A program made the translations under genes and the position numbers. Below are positions 15,455 to 23,157 of a stretch of 23,214 nucleotides of DNA, piece after piece. Source of the stretch: an uncultured Eubacterium sp. (GTDB taxonomy: Bacteria; Bacillota; Clostridia; Peptostreptococcales; Anaerovoracaceae); NCBI GenBank assembly GCA_937894585.1, contig CALBGO010000104.1, positions 1 to 23,214 on the forward strand, in the 5' to 3' direction. How positions within the stretch are numbered: position 1 is the stretch's first letter; every line of letters begins with the position of its first letter. The notes below the pieces were generated by a model. That model was not told the origin of the DNA. It saw only the letters and a program-made list of their open reading frames with translations, and did no database searches.

Positions 15455-16327
15455 TTATTTGAACAATTCAACTGCCATTTTTATCATTTCCTTTGCACTC
15501 TCCTTCTGTGCTTTGTATGAATTAATAACAATGAAGATGTTGTTATAAAGTGATAAGTTAGGTTCTTGAATTATTTTTAGGTTTCCACTGTCAAGCTCAT
15601 CAAGCATTACTTCTTTCGGCAAGAGAGCGATACCTTTCCCCTCAATTGCGAGTTTTTTTATAATGGACATTTCACCGATATTCCTGGAATCGTTGAAATA
15701 ATCATCGAATTTGCAATCGCAAAGTTTAAACAGAGTCAAATTGCTTTTGTAACTGCCGGTGCTAAGTAGTATGTTTAGTATTTTACTTTTTTTTATACCG
15801 TGCTTCACTGCCGGATGTGACGGTGCAGCTACAAGATACAGCGGAACTGTACAAAGATGTTTTACCTTAATGGAAGGATTAACCGGTTCAGTTTGTTCAC
15901 ATATGAATGCTATATCGGAGTTACCGGAAACAATGCTTGAAAGTGAAGAGGCTGTAATCATTTTTACATACTCAATATCAATATGTGGGAATTTGTTTAT
16001 GAACATATCTAGAAGATACTTCATTACAACATTGTCACTTGTTTCACTAGCTGTTATTTTCAAAGAGTTTGCTGAAGATGAAAACATCTGCATGACTTCA
16101 TTGTATTTGGTTAGGATTTCTGCTGCATAAGGGAGAAATTGGTTTCCGAGTTCGGTTAATACGATACCTGAAGAGAGTCTTCTGTATAGTTTGCATTCTA
16201 GTTCATCCTCGAGAGAAGATAAGTGAGCATGTATTGTGGAAGGAGAGTAAACTAATATTTTCGCGGTTTCTGCAATGTTATGTACTTTTGCAACGGTAAC
16301 AAATGATTGAAGTTGTTTGGTGTTCAT
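15455..16327 (-). CDS. LysR-family transcriptional regulator
   Basis: A 290-residue DNA-binding regulator. The N-terminal winged helix-turn-helix (about 1-60) begins MNTKQLQSFVTVAKVHN and includes AETAKILVYSPSTIHAHLSSLE, as expected for LysR. A type 2 periplasmic-binding-like effector domain fills about 85-290. The start is the ATG at 16327 behind AAGGAG; an in-frame ATG at 16423 would add 32 residues not typical of the family and run through the operator. It is divergent from the hydantoin-catabolism operon beginning at 16539. By the usual LysR arrangement it controls that operon and itself. The inducer is probably a pathway intermediate. Confidence 0.9.
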   Translation of the reverse strand: MNTKQLQSFVTVAKVHNIAETAKILVYSPSTIHAHLSSLEDELECKLYRRLSSGIVLTELGNQFLPYAAEILTKYNEVMQMFSSSANSLKITASETSDNVVMKYLLDMFINKFPHIDIEYVKMITASSLSSIVSGNSDIAFICEQTEPVNPSIKVKHLCTVPLYLVAAPSHPAVKHGIKKSKILNILLSTGSYKSNLTLFKLCDCKFDDYFNDSRNIGEMSIIKKLAIEGKGIALLPKEVMLDELDSGNLKIIQEPNLSLYNNIFIVINSYKAQKESAKEMIKMAVELFK

Positions 16328-16357
16328 TTCAGGCACTCCTTGAATATGAAATAAATT

Positions 16358-16419
16358 CGAAATATCCGAAAACATATTTCGTATATTCGTGATTTGTAAT
16401 TTTATATGTATAGTATAAT
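16358..16419 (+). promoter_or_regulatory. LysR operator and promoter of the hydantoin operon
   Basis: CGAAATAT (16358-16365) and ATATTTCG (16374-16381) form an inverted repeat with an 8-base spacer that includes T-N11-A spacings. A TATAAT box follows at 16414-16419 with a poor -35, typical for activator-dependent promoters. The dyad centre lies about 55 bases before the expected start, close to where LysR recognition sites usually sit. The region also separates the two divergent genes. Binding is inferred. Confidence 0.5.
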
Positions 16420-16538
16420 TCAATAAAAGAAATTTGTAAATATAGCTAATTAAGGAAAATTATCAGAAAAAATATACGGAACAAATACAGACTATTTGAT
16501 TTATATATTAAAAAAGAGAAAGGAAATTTCGAAAACAC

Positions 16539-17723
16539 ATGGATATATATAGACTATTAGAAAGTATAAAAAAACTAGGACATATTGGATATAAAGAAGG
16601 TAGGGGCACCAGCCGGATGGCTTATTCGGATGCTTTCTATGAAGGCAGAGAGTATGTTAAATCCCTTATGGAAGAAGCAGGTTTGTCAACCCATATTGAT
16701 GCTGTCGGAAATCTTACCGGTGTTTTAGCAGGTAGTGAACCGAAGAAGATAGCAATCGGCTCCCATATCGATACAGTGCCAAATGGAGGAATGTACGATG
16801 GAACATTAGGCGTTCTCGCCGGGATCGAAGCGGTGAGAGTATTAAAAGAGATGAACTATCAAAACCGATATACTATAGAGATTATAGCTTTTAATGAAGA
16901 AGAGGGAAATGTTGTAGGTGGCACTTTCGGAAGTAAAGCCTTTGCTGGGGCTAAGCTTGAAGACAGCATGATAGAAAAGATGGCACAATACAATATTACC
17001 ATTTCTGATTTTGAAAGTGCTAAAAGAAACGCGGAAGACTATCTAGCATACCTTGAATATCACATTGAACAGGGTGGGATTCTTGAAAAAATAAATGCAG
17101 ATATTGGAATTGTACCCGGAATTTTTGGAATAATCAGATATCATGTAGTCGTAAACGGAGTTGCAAACCACGCAGGGAGCACGCCGATGTACTTGAGACA
17201 TGATGCGCTTGAGAGAGCATGCAATTTTATTACAGATGCTTACAATATGGTACGAAAAAAGAATAATACAATGGTTTGTACCATCGGTGTTATGAACCTT
17301 GAACCGGGAGCAGTGAATGTGATACCGGGAAGAGCGGAATTTGTTATAGAGTTGAGAGATAAGGATATGAAGGATATGTATGAAGTGATTGAGGAGCTTC
17401 AGAAAAAATATGAGGGTGACAGTATAGAGATGACTAAGATTATTGAGCAGGAAAACACAGTATGTTCACCAGAGCTTATTTCCTTACTAAAAGAGTGTAC
17501 AGAAGACCTTGGCTACAGTTATGCAAAAGTTTATAGCGGAGCAGGGCATGATTTAATTAACGCAAGCATGATAATGCCGAGTGCACTTCTGTTTATTCCA
17601 TCTGTTAGAGGCATAAGTCATCACAAGGATGAGTTTTCAAAAAAAGAAGACATAGAAAAAGGCACTAAGGTTTTGATTGAAGCAATTAAACGAATCGACG
17701 GAGGAGACTTTGATGAAAATTAA
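16539..17723 (+). CDS. hyuC: M20-family N-carbamoyl-L-amino acid hydrolase
   Basis: A 394-residue cytoplasmic metallohydrolase of the hydantoinase/carbamoylase group in peptidase family M20, which cleaves N-carbamoyl amino acids to the amino acid, CO2 and ammonia. Ligands are recognisable: H76 (GSHIDTV), D87 (MYDG), the glutamate pair E121/E122 (NEEEG), H175 (EYHIEQG) and H361 (SHHKDE). The dimerisation lid contains NHAGSTPM (210-217) with a conserved histidine. Allantoate amidohydrolase and beta-ureidopropionase share this fold; the adjacent hydantoin racemase and hydantoinase favour L-carbamoylase. It is the first gene of its operon, with a modest Shine-Dalgarno (AAAGGAAA), and overlaps the next by 11 bases. 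Confidence 0.85.
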   Translation: MDIYRLLESIKKLGHIGYKEGRGTSRMAYSDAFYEGREYVKSLMEEAGLSTHIDAVGNLTGVLAGSEPKKIAIGSHIDTVPNGGMYDGTLGVLAGIEAVRVLKEMNYQNRYTIEIIAFNEEEGNVVGGTFGSKAFAGAKLEDSMIEKMAQYNITISDFESAKRNAEDYLAYLEYHIEQGGILEKINADIGIVPGIFGIIRYHVVVNGVANHAGSTPMYLRHDALERACNFITDAYNMVRKKNNTMVCTIGVMNLEPGAVNVIPGRAEFVIELRDKDMKDMYEVIEELQKKYEGDSIEMTKIIEQENTVCSPELISLLKECTEDLGYSYAKVYSGAGHDLINASMIMPSALLFIPSVRGISHHKDEFSKKEDIEKGTKVLIEAIKRIDGGDFDEN

Positions 17724-18453
17724 GATTATAAATCCCAATACTACATTAGAAATGACAGATAGTATCCGAAAAGTGGCAGAGAGTGTATGCGATTCGGATA
17801 CGGAATTACTGGTAGTGAGTCCGGAAATAGGCCCTGCAAGTATCGAGGGGTATGTAGACGAGTATATGGCAGCATTAGGTGTTGTCGATGAAGTTATTAA
17901 AGGAGATAAAGAAAATTGTGATGCATATATAATTGCATGCTTTGGGGACCCGGGGCTGCAGGCAGCAAGAGAAGCCACAGACAAACCAGTTTTAGGAATC
18001 GCTGAATCTGCAATGTCGGTTGCAAAGGTAATTGCACCTTATTTCAGCATACTCTCTGTACTAGATAGATCAGTAAAGGTTACAGATGACCTGGTTGAGG
18101 CATATGGGTGTAAGGAGTTTTGTCGTTCTATACGCAGTACCGGATTGGATGTTCTAGAGTTTGGTAAGAACCCTGAAAAGGGGCTTGCAGCTTTGACTGA
18201 GCAGGGAATGAAGGCAATTAATGAAGATGGTGCGGAATGCATTCTTCTTGGATGTGCCGGTTTTGTTGACTTTGTTGAATCGCTGAATAAAGAACTTGGA
18301 GTTCCTGTGATAGATGGTGTTTCTCCGGCTGTAAAACTTGCTGAGGCATATGTAAAGCTTGGCATTAAGACCAGCAAGGTGAATACTTACAAGTATCCGG
18401 AAAAGAAAGATGTAGTCGGTTTTACAAGAATAAAGGAGGGTTTATACCTATGA
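17713..18453 (+). CDS. hyuE: Hydantoin racemase (Asp/Glu/hydantoin racemase family)
   Basis: A 246-residue cofactor-independent racemase that interconverts D- and L-5-substituted hydantoins. It opens MKIKIINPNTT, as in the family, and has two catalytic-type cysteines at C76 (IIACFGDPG) and C181 (LLGCAGF), the same numbers as the catalytic pair described in Sinorhizobium meliloti HyuE. The start is the ATG behind GGAGGAGA inside the end of the previous gene; a longer frame from 17677 is rejected. Its place between carbamoylase and hydantoinase completes the classical three-enzyme hydantoin-to-L-amino-acid set, where the racemase lets a D-selective hydantoinase feed an L-selective carbamoylase or the reverse. 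Confidence 0.88.
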   Translation: MKIKIINPNTTLEMTDSIRKVAESVCDSDTELLVVSPEIGPASIEGYVDEYMAALGVVDEVIKGDKENCDAYIIACFGDPGLQAAREATDKPVLGIAESAMSVAKVIAPYFSILSVLDRSVKVTDDLVEAYGCKEFCRSIRSTGLDVLEFGKNPEKGLAALTEQGMKAINEDGAECILLGCAGFVDFVESLNKELGVPVIDGVSPAVKLAEAYVKLGIKTSKVNTYKYPEKKDVVGFTRIKEGLYL

Positions 18454-19853
18454 GAGTTTTAATTAAAAACGGAACGGTTTTAACTGATGTTGATGAATAT
18501 AAGGCAGATGTTCTTATAGAAGATGAAAAAATCGCGGCTATAGGTTTTAGCTTAGAAGAAAAAGCGGATCAGATTATTGATGCTACAGGAAAATATGTTA
18601 TGCCCGGTGGAGTGGATCAGCATACACATTTTTCGGCATTATGCAATGTTGGTAATAAGGACACTGCAGGCTATGAAACTACAGATTCCGCTATAAGAGG
18701 AGGAACAACCACAATAATTGACTTTGCTCCACAGGATCCCGATACAGGGCTCCTCGACTCTATTGATTATAGAATCAATGTCAGAGCAAAAGATAAAGCA
18801 TGCGTGGATTTTTCACTTCATGCAATGATTACATATATTATGGACAGTATGTTCGATGAAATTAAACAGTTTCCGGATAAAGGTATTTCAAATATCAAAG
18901 CTTTCATGGCTTATAACGGATCACCGCTTCACTGTGATGACGGTACCCTTGTAAGAATAATGGAAGAATGTAAGAAAGTTGGAGCAACAGTTTTTGTTCA
19001 TGCAGAAAGTGGTGAAATCATCAACTTCCTTAGAGATGAATGTGTGAAAAGAGGGCAGCTGACTCCGCATTATCACTATGTTTCACGCCCTCCGTATACT
19101 GAAGCCGAAGGAGTTCACAGAGCCTGTTATTTAGCTGAGAAAACAGGTGTGCCCCTTTATATCGCACATGTCACATCAAGAGAAGCCCTTGAAGAAATCG
19201 TGTATGCAAGAGGTAGGGGCGTGAATGTAAATGGAGAAACATGCACGCATTATCTTACAACTACGAAGGAAGTTCTTGATAACTCTGATTTTAATGAAGC
19301 TGCAAAATATGTCTGCTCACCGGCATTGAGAGATCAAGAGGACATAGATGCACTGTGGGATGCTTTGAATAAAGGTCTTCTTACTGCTATTTCTTCAGAC
19401 CACTGCGGAATCGATGTGAAGGAACTGAAGCAGGCAGGGAGAGACAACTTTACAAATATTCCAAATGGTTCACCTGGAGCGGGGGATCGATTTGCAATGG
19501 TTTGGACATATGGCGTAGAGGCAGGTCGCATATCCAAAAATAAATTTGTTGAGCTGATTTCATCAAAACCTGCAAAGATAAATGGAATCTACCCAAGAAA
19601 AGGTGCTATTCAGGTGGGTTCAGATGCTGATATTGTTATTTTTGACCCTGATTATGAGGGTGTTATCCGACTTGAAGATAATCCAAATGGTGTTGATTAC
19701 AACATTTATGAGGGAAGAAAACAGATTGGTAAAATTGACATGGTATTCCTGAGAGGAAACCTTGCGGTTGAGGATGGCAAGTTCGTTGGAACCTACGGAA
19801 TGGGTAAGTTTATCCCGGCAGAAATGTATGCCGCATGTTACAACGGAGTTTAA
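18450..19853 (+). CDS. hydA: Hydantoinase/dihydropyrimidinase
   Basis: A 467-residue binuclear-metal cyclic amidohydrolase that opens the ring of 5-substituted hydantoins or dihydropyrimidines to the N-carbamoyl amino acid. It shows H58 and H60 (DQHTHF), K150 as the lysine expected to be carbamylated (IKAFMAYNG), H184 (VHAES), H240 (IAHVTS) and D317 (SSDHCG). The loop residue Y155 of AFMAYNG is also typical. The ATG overlaps the stop of the racemase gene (ATGA), implying coupled translation. True pyrimidine catabolism is less likely because no dihydropyrimidine dehydrogenase is present and the partners are a hydantoin racemase and an alpha-type carbamoylase. Confidence 0.9.
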   Translation: MRVLIKNGTVLTDVDEYKADVLIEDEKIAAIGFSLEEKADQIIDATGKYVMPGGVDQHTHFSALCNVGNKDTAGYETTDSAIRGGTTTIIDFAPQDPDTGLLDSIDYRINVRAKDKACVDFSLHAMITYIMDSMFDEIKQFPDKGISNIKAFMAYNGSPLHCDDGTLVRIMEECKKVGATVFVHAESGEIINFLRDECVKRGQLTPHYHYVSRPPYTEAEGVHRACYLAEKTGVPLYIAHVTSREALEEIVYARGRGVNVNGETCTHYLTTTKEVLDNSDFNEAAKYVCSPALRDQEDIDALWDALNKGLLTAISSDHCGIDVKELKQAGRDNFTNIPNGSPGAGDRFAMVWTYGVEAGRISKNKFVELISSKPAKINGIYPRKGAIQVGSDADIVIFDPDYEGVIRLEDNPNGVDYNIYEGRKQIGKIDMVFLRGNLAVEDGKFVGTYGMGKFIPAEMYAACYNGV

Positions 19854-19881
19854 CTATTTTAATAAAGGGAGAGAGAAAAAT

Positions 19882-20907
19882 ATGAAAGTATTAACTTTTG
19901 GCGAAATTATGCTAAGACTTAAAGCTCCGGGTCATGAAAGACTGATGCAGACACCTAACCTGGAGGCTACTTTTGGAGGTGGAGAAGCTAATGTTGCAGT
20001 TTCTCTTGCAAACTACGGAATGGATGCAGCTCTTCTTACCTTTCTACCAGAGAATGCAGTTGCAGATGCCTGCATTGGTGAGCTTAGAAGATTTAATGTA
20101 GACACAAGCAGAATCATCAGAAAAGCTGGACGTGTAGGAATATATTATCTTGATGCAGGGGCAAATCAGCTGCCTAGTAAGGTAATCTATGACAGAGCAT
20201 ATTCAAGCATTTCACTTGCAGGCCCTGGAGATGTTGACTGGGACAAGGCTTTTGAGGATGTGGAATGGATGCACATCAGCGGGATCACTCCTGCAATTTC
20301 AGAAAGCCTTATGGAGCTTTCAATTGAAAGTATAAAGGAAGCAAAAAAGAGAAATATCACAGTCTCATGCGACCTTAACTACAGAAAAAATCTGTGGAAA
20401 TATGGTAAAAATGCTCAAGAAGTAATGTCTGAAATGGCTAGTTACTGTGATGTTCTGATTGCAAATGAAGAAGATGTTCAGAAATCACTTGGAATTACAA
20501 TTGATGTTGATGTTGAATCAGGTGAGATTGACAATTCTAAGTATGAGATTCTTGGCAATAAAATTCTTGAAAAATATCCAAATACAAAGCTGATAGCTAT
20601 TACTCTTCGTGAATCAAAGAGTGCTGATACAAATGGGTGGTCAACCTGCATCAACAACAGAGAAAAGTTTTATGTAAGCAGACATTATGATATCAACGAT
20701 ATCATTGATAGAGTAGGTGGCGGAGACAGTTTTGCTGGTGGTCTGATTTACGGACTTAATAACTACGATACAATGGAAGAAGCTCTTGAATTTGCAACAG
20801 CTGCATCATGCCTGAAACATAGTGTAATCGGTGACTTCAACAGAGTTACTGTTGATGATGTTAAGAAACTGATGGGCGGAGACGGAAGCGGAAGAGTGCA
20901 GAGATAA
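19882..20907 (+). CDS. kdgK: PfkB-family sugar kinase, probable 2-keto-3-deoxygluconate kinase
   Basis: A 341-residue kinase of the ribokinase/PfkB family. The N-terminal GEIMLRLKAPG, the substrate-site GGGEANVAV (32-40), CDLNYRKNLW (163-172) and the ATP-site DRVGGGDSFAGGL (276-288, catalytic base D282) fit 2-keto-3-deoxygluconate kinases. The ATG follows GGGAGAG; an in-frame ATG at 19762 lies inside hydA and is rejected. A KDG kinase followed directly by a KDPG aldolase is a standard pair, giving KDPG and then pyruvate plus glyceraldehyde-3-phosphate. What is odd is finding the pair inside a hydantoin operon with no uronate or gluconate genes around. That implies the pathway ends in a 3-deoxy sugar acid. 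Confidence 0.85.
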   Translation: MKVLTFGEIMLRLKAPGHERLMQTPNLEATFGGGEANVAVSLANYGMDAALLTFLPENAVADACIGELRRFNVDTSRIIRKAGRVGIYYLDAGANQLPSKVIYDRAYSSISLAGPGDVDWDKAFEDVEWMHISGITPAISESLMELSIESIKEAKKRNITVSCDLNYRKNLWKYGKNAQEVMSEMASYCDVLIANEEDVQKSLGITIDVDVESGEIDNSKYEILGNKILEKYPNTKLIAITLRESKSADTNGWSTCINNREKFYVSRHYDINDIIDRVGGGDSFAGGLIYGLNNYDTMEEALEFATAASCLKHSVIGDFNRVTVDDVKKLMGGDGSGRVQR

Positions 20908-20920
20908 AGGAGAGATTTTA

Positions 20921-21880
20921 ATGAGTGAATTACTTAAAGAAATATCGAAGATAGGTATCATTCCTGTTGTTGTATTAGAAGATGCGGACAAAGCGGCAGA
21001 TGTAGCTAAATCCTTGCAGAAGGGGGGCATTAACTGTGCTGAAGTGACTTTTAGAACTGCAGCAGCAGAACAGTCTATTAAAAACATTGCTGAAGCATGC
21101 CCAGAGATGCTGCTTGGTGCCGGAACGGTACTTTCAACTGAACAGGTTGATCGCGCCGTTGAGGCAGGAGCAAAGTTCATTGTAACTCCGGGTTACAATC
21201 CAAGTGTTGTAGATTACTGTGTATCAAAGAATATTCCAATTGTTCCGGGATGTATGGATACTAACGCAATTGAAATGGCATTAGAGGCAGGATTGGATAC
21301 TGTTAAGTTCTTCCCTGCAGAAGCTGCTGGAGGCCTTAAGATGATAAAGGCTCTTGCAGGACCATACACAAATCTTAAGTTCATCCCGACTGGCGGAATT
21401 AATAAGGACAACCTTTGTGATTATCTTGCTTTTAAGAAAATAATCGCATGTGGGGGAAGTTGGATGGTAAAAGGCGATCTTGTTAATAATGATAGATTCG
21501 ATGAAATCGAAAGAATTACTGCTGAGGCTGTACAAAAGATGCTTAATTTCAGAGTTGTACATATCGGAATCAATAATGATGACGAAGAATCAGCAACGGC
21601 GCAGGTAGAACGATTTGGTGAACTGTTTGGCTTTGAGTCTGATGTTAAGTCAGCATCTACTTTTGCATCTGATGAAATTGAGGTTTGCAGAAAGAGATTT
21701 CCGGGAACCCATGGTCACATCGCCATAGGAACCGGAAATGTTGAAAGAGCGGTTTACTATCTGGCAAAGAAAGGCGTTGAATTTGATTTTTCTACAGCAA
21801 AGTATAAGGGTGAAAGATTTACATCTGTATACCTAAAAGAAAACATAGGTGGGTTTGCAATTCACCTGGTTGAAAAATAG
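20921..21880 (+). CDS. eda: KDPG/KHG aldolase with C-terminal VOC-like domain
   Basis: A 319-residue protein. Residues 1 to about 211 are a class I KDPG/4-hydroxy-2-oxoglutarate aldolase barrel, with E41 and R45 (AEVTFRT) and the Schiff-base lysine K129 (VKFFPAE). It cleaves KDPG to pyruvate and glyceraldehyde-3-phosphate, or 4-hydroxy-2-oxoglutarate to pyruvate and glyoxylate. Residues about 212-319 form an extra domain (FRVVHIGINNDDE, GHIAIGTGNVERAVYYL, GFAIHLVEK) that resembles the vicinal-oxygen-chelate/glyoxalase fold. E. coli Eda (about 213 residues) lacks it, but I recall it in clostridial homologs. The ATG follows AAGGAGAG, 13 bases after kdgK. The role of the extra domain is unknown. 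Confidence 0.87.
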   Translation: MSELLKEISKIGIIPVVVLEDADKAADVAKSLQKGGINCAEVTFRTAAAEQSIKNIAEACPEMLLGAGTVLSTEQVDRAVEAGAKFIVTPGYNPSVVDYCVSKNIPIVPGCMDTNAIEMALEAGLDTVKFFPAEAAGGLKMIKALAGPYTNLKFIPTGGINKDNLCDYLAFKKIIACGGSWMVKGDLVNNDRFDEIERITAEAVQKMLNFRVVHIGINNDDEESATAQVERFGELFGFESDVKSASTFASDEIEVCRKRFPGTHGHIAIGTGNVERAVYYLAKKGVEFDFSTAKYKGERFTSVYLKENIGGFAIHLVEK

Positions 21881-21894
21881 AGGAGGATCATCAC

Positions 21895-23058
21895 ATGAAT
21901 TACATATCAGACAATACACAGTCAATTAATCATTCCAAAATCAGAAAAATGTTTGATAAAGCCCTTGAATATGATAATTCAATAAGCTTCACCATTGGTG
22001 AGCCCGATTTTACTGCATCAGAAAACATTGTTGAGGCAACGATTCGTGCACTAAAAGAAGGGAAGACAAAGTATTCTGAAAATGCCGGTATTAAACCTTT
22101 GAGAGAAGCGATTTCAAGATATTTAGAGAGAGAATGTGGCCTACTATACAATTCTGCGGACGAGATCACTGTTACAACCGGCGCAATGGGTGGTATCTAT
22201 CAGGCACTGAAAGTAATTCTTAATCCGGGTGATGAGGTTATTGTAAGTGAACCATGCTGGACAAACTATATTCAGCAGATCAAAATGTGCGGCGGCATTC
22301 CTGTTAGTGTACCTGTTGATTTCGAAAACAATTTTTCACTGGATCCTGAGAAAATTGAGAAGAATATTACTAAATCAACAAAAGTAATAATGATTAATTC
22401 TCCATGCAACCCTACAGGAACTGTTTTATCTGAAGAAGTTTTAATAAAGGTTGCAAATATTGCAAAGAAATACGATTTGCTTGTTTTCTCTGATGAAGTA
22501 TATAAGCATATCATATTTGATGAAGTCAAGCATATCAGTATCGCATCACTTCCAGACATGAAAGAGAGAACTCTTCTGTTCGATAGTTTTTCAAAGACTT
22601 TCGCAATGACAGGTTTCCGTGTGGGGTATGTTGCAGGTCCTTCGGAAATCATAAGTAATATTACCAAACTTCAGGAAAACATTGCTGCATGTGTAGCGAT
22701 GCCGTGCCAGTATGGGGCAGTAGAAGCTTTAGAAGGCGGAAAAGAACATTTGAACATGATGGTTGAACAATATGAAAAAAGAAGGAATTATATTTCAGAG
22801 AGACTTTCAAAAATGCCTTATGTTAAATATGAAAAGTCAAAGGGTACCTTCTATGCATTTATCTCAATTAAAGATACCGGTATGACTAGTGAAGAATTCG
22901 CTATGAAGTTATTGGAACATGAACAGGTTGTAGTTGTTCCCGGCGATGCATTCGGAAATTTCGGAGAAGGATATATTAGAATATCCTTTGCGACATCGAT
23001 GGAAAATATTGAAAAAGGAATGGATAAGCTAGAGTCGTTTTTGAATAGTTTGCAATAA
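21895..23058 (+). CDS. PLP-dependent class I/II aminotransferase
   Basis: A 387-residue fold-type I aminotransferase of the aspartate-aminotransferase-like group. It has the PLP lysine K234 in DSFSKTFAMTGFRVGY, N172 in NSPCNPTG, D200 and Y203 in FSDEVYKH, and the N-terminal GEPDFTAS substrate motif. The ATG lies behind GAGGAGG, 14 bases after eda. In this operon it would take the L-amino acid made by the carbamoylase and convert it to the 2-keto acid used by the kinase and aldolase. Substrate range cannot be fixed from sequence. It is the last gene of the operon; no convincing terminator follows before the right repeat. Confidence 0.88.
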   Translation: MNYISDNTQSINHSKIRKMFDKALEYDNSISFTIGEPDFTASENIVEATIRALKEGKTKYSENAGIKPLREAISRYLERECGLLYNSADEITVTTGAMGGIYQALKVILNPGDEVIVSEPCWTNYIQQIKMCGGIPVSVPVDFENNFSLDPEKIEKNITKSTKVIMINSPCNPTGTVLSEEVLIKVANIAKKYDLLVFSDEVYKHIIFDEVKHISIASLPDMKERTLLFDSFSKTFAMTGFRVGYVAGPSEIISNITKLQENIAACVAMPCQYGAVEALEGGKEHLNMMVEQYEKRRNYISERLSKMPYVKYEKSKGTFYAFISIKDTGMTSEEFAMKLLEHEQVVVVPGDAFGNFGEGYIRISFATSMENIEKGMDKLESFLNSLQ

Positions 23059-23121
23059 ATCAAAATACTGAAAGTGAAAAAGCGAATTCAGAAATGACCA
23101 GAGTATAGATCTCTTGCTTGT

Positions 23122-23157
23122 TGAAAGGAAAGAAATAGATAAAAACTTGCAAAAAAA
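23122..23157. repeat. Right copy of 36-bp direct repeat, putative attR
   Basis: All 36 bases are identical to 952-987, including the last prmC codons, the stop and the seven A residues. Here it is not attached to any coding frame of meaningful length. It begins 63 bases after the stop of the aminotransferase gene. The sequence then changes to a different continuation, presumed to be the original chromosome downstream of prmC or another inserted element. Confidence 0.75.

Larger units (their letters stand above)
952..23157. mobile_element. Putative 22-kb catabolic genomic island at prmC 3' end
   Basis: The block is bounded by perfect 36-bp direct repeats, is more AT-rich than prmC, and carries one coherent set of accessory functions: two regulators, a transporter and eleven enzymes. 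It also has degraded coding remnants at its left side and a truncated IS256-family end at about 3559-3766. No integrase, relaxase, type IV secretion, phage or replication gene is present. It may be a decayed or non-autonomous island, one mobilised in trans, or the left member of a tandem array whose integrase lies beyond the right edge. The repeats are observed; the mobility is inferred. Confidence 0.6.

Noticed and set aside
15759..16130. Open frame on the plus strand inside the LysR gene
   Set aside because: It is the shadow of the LysR effector domain; no family resemblance and no upstream signals.
13934..19853. Anaerobic purine/uric acid degradation cluster (ssnA-hydA-ygeY type)
   Set aside because: There is no xanthine dehydrogenase, YgfK-like, YgeW or YgeX-like gene, and the presence of hydantoin racemase and KDG genes points elsewhere. 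A distant relation through the SsnA-like protein remains possible.
16539..19853. Reductive pyrimidine degradation or allantoin degradation
   Set aside because: No dihydropyrimidine dehydrogenase, no ureidoglycolate or glyoxylate genes; hydantoin racemase has no role in either route.
19762..19881. Longer start for the KDG kinase
   Set aside because: The extension lies inside hydA and has no resemblance to kinases, while the ATG at 19882 has a good ribosome binding site and the typical GEIM start.
952..23157. Prophage or integrative conjugative element
   Set aside because: No capsid, portal, terminase, relaxase, coupling protein or conjugation genes are present between the repeats; only the flanking repeats suggest mobility.
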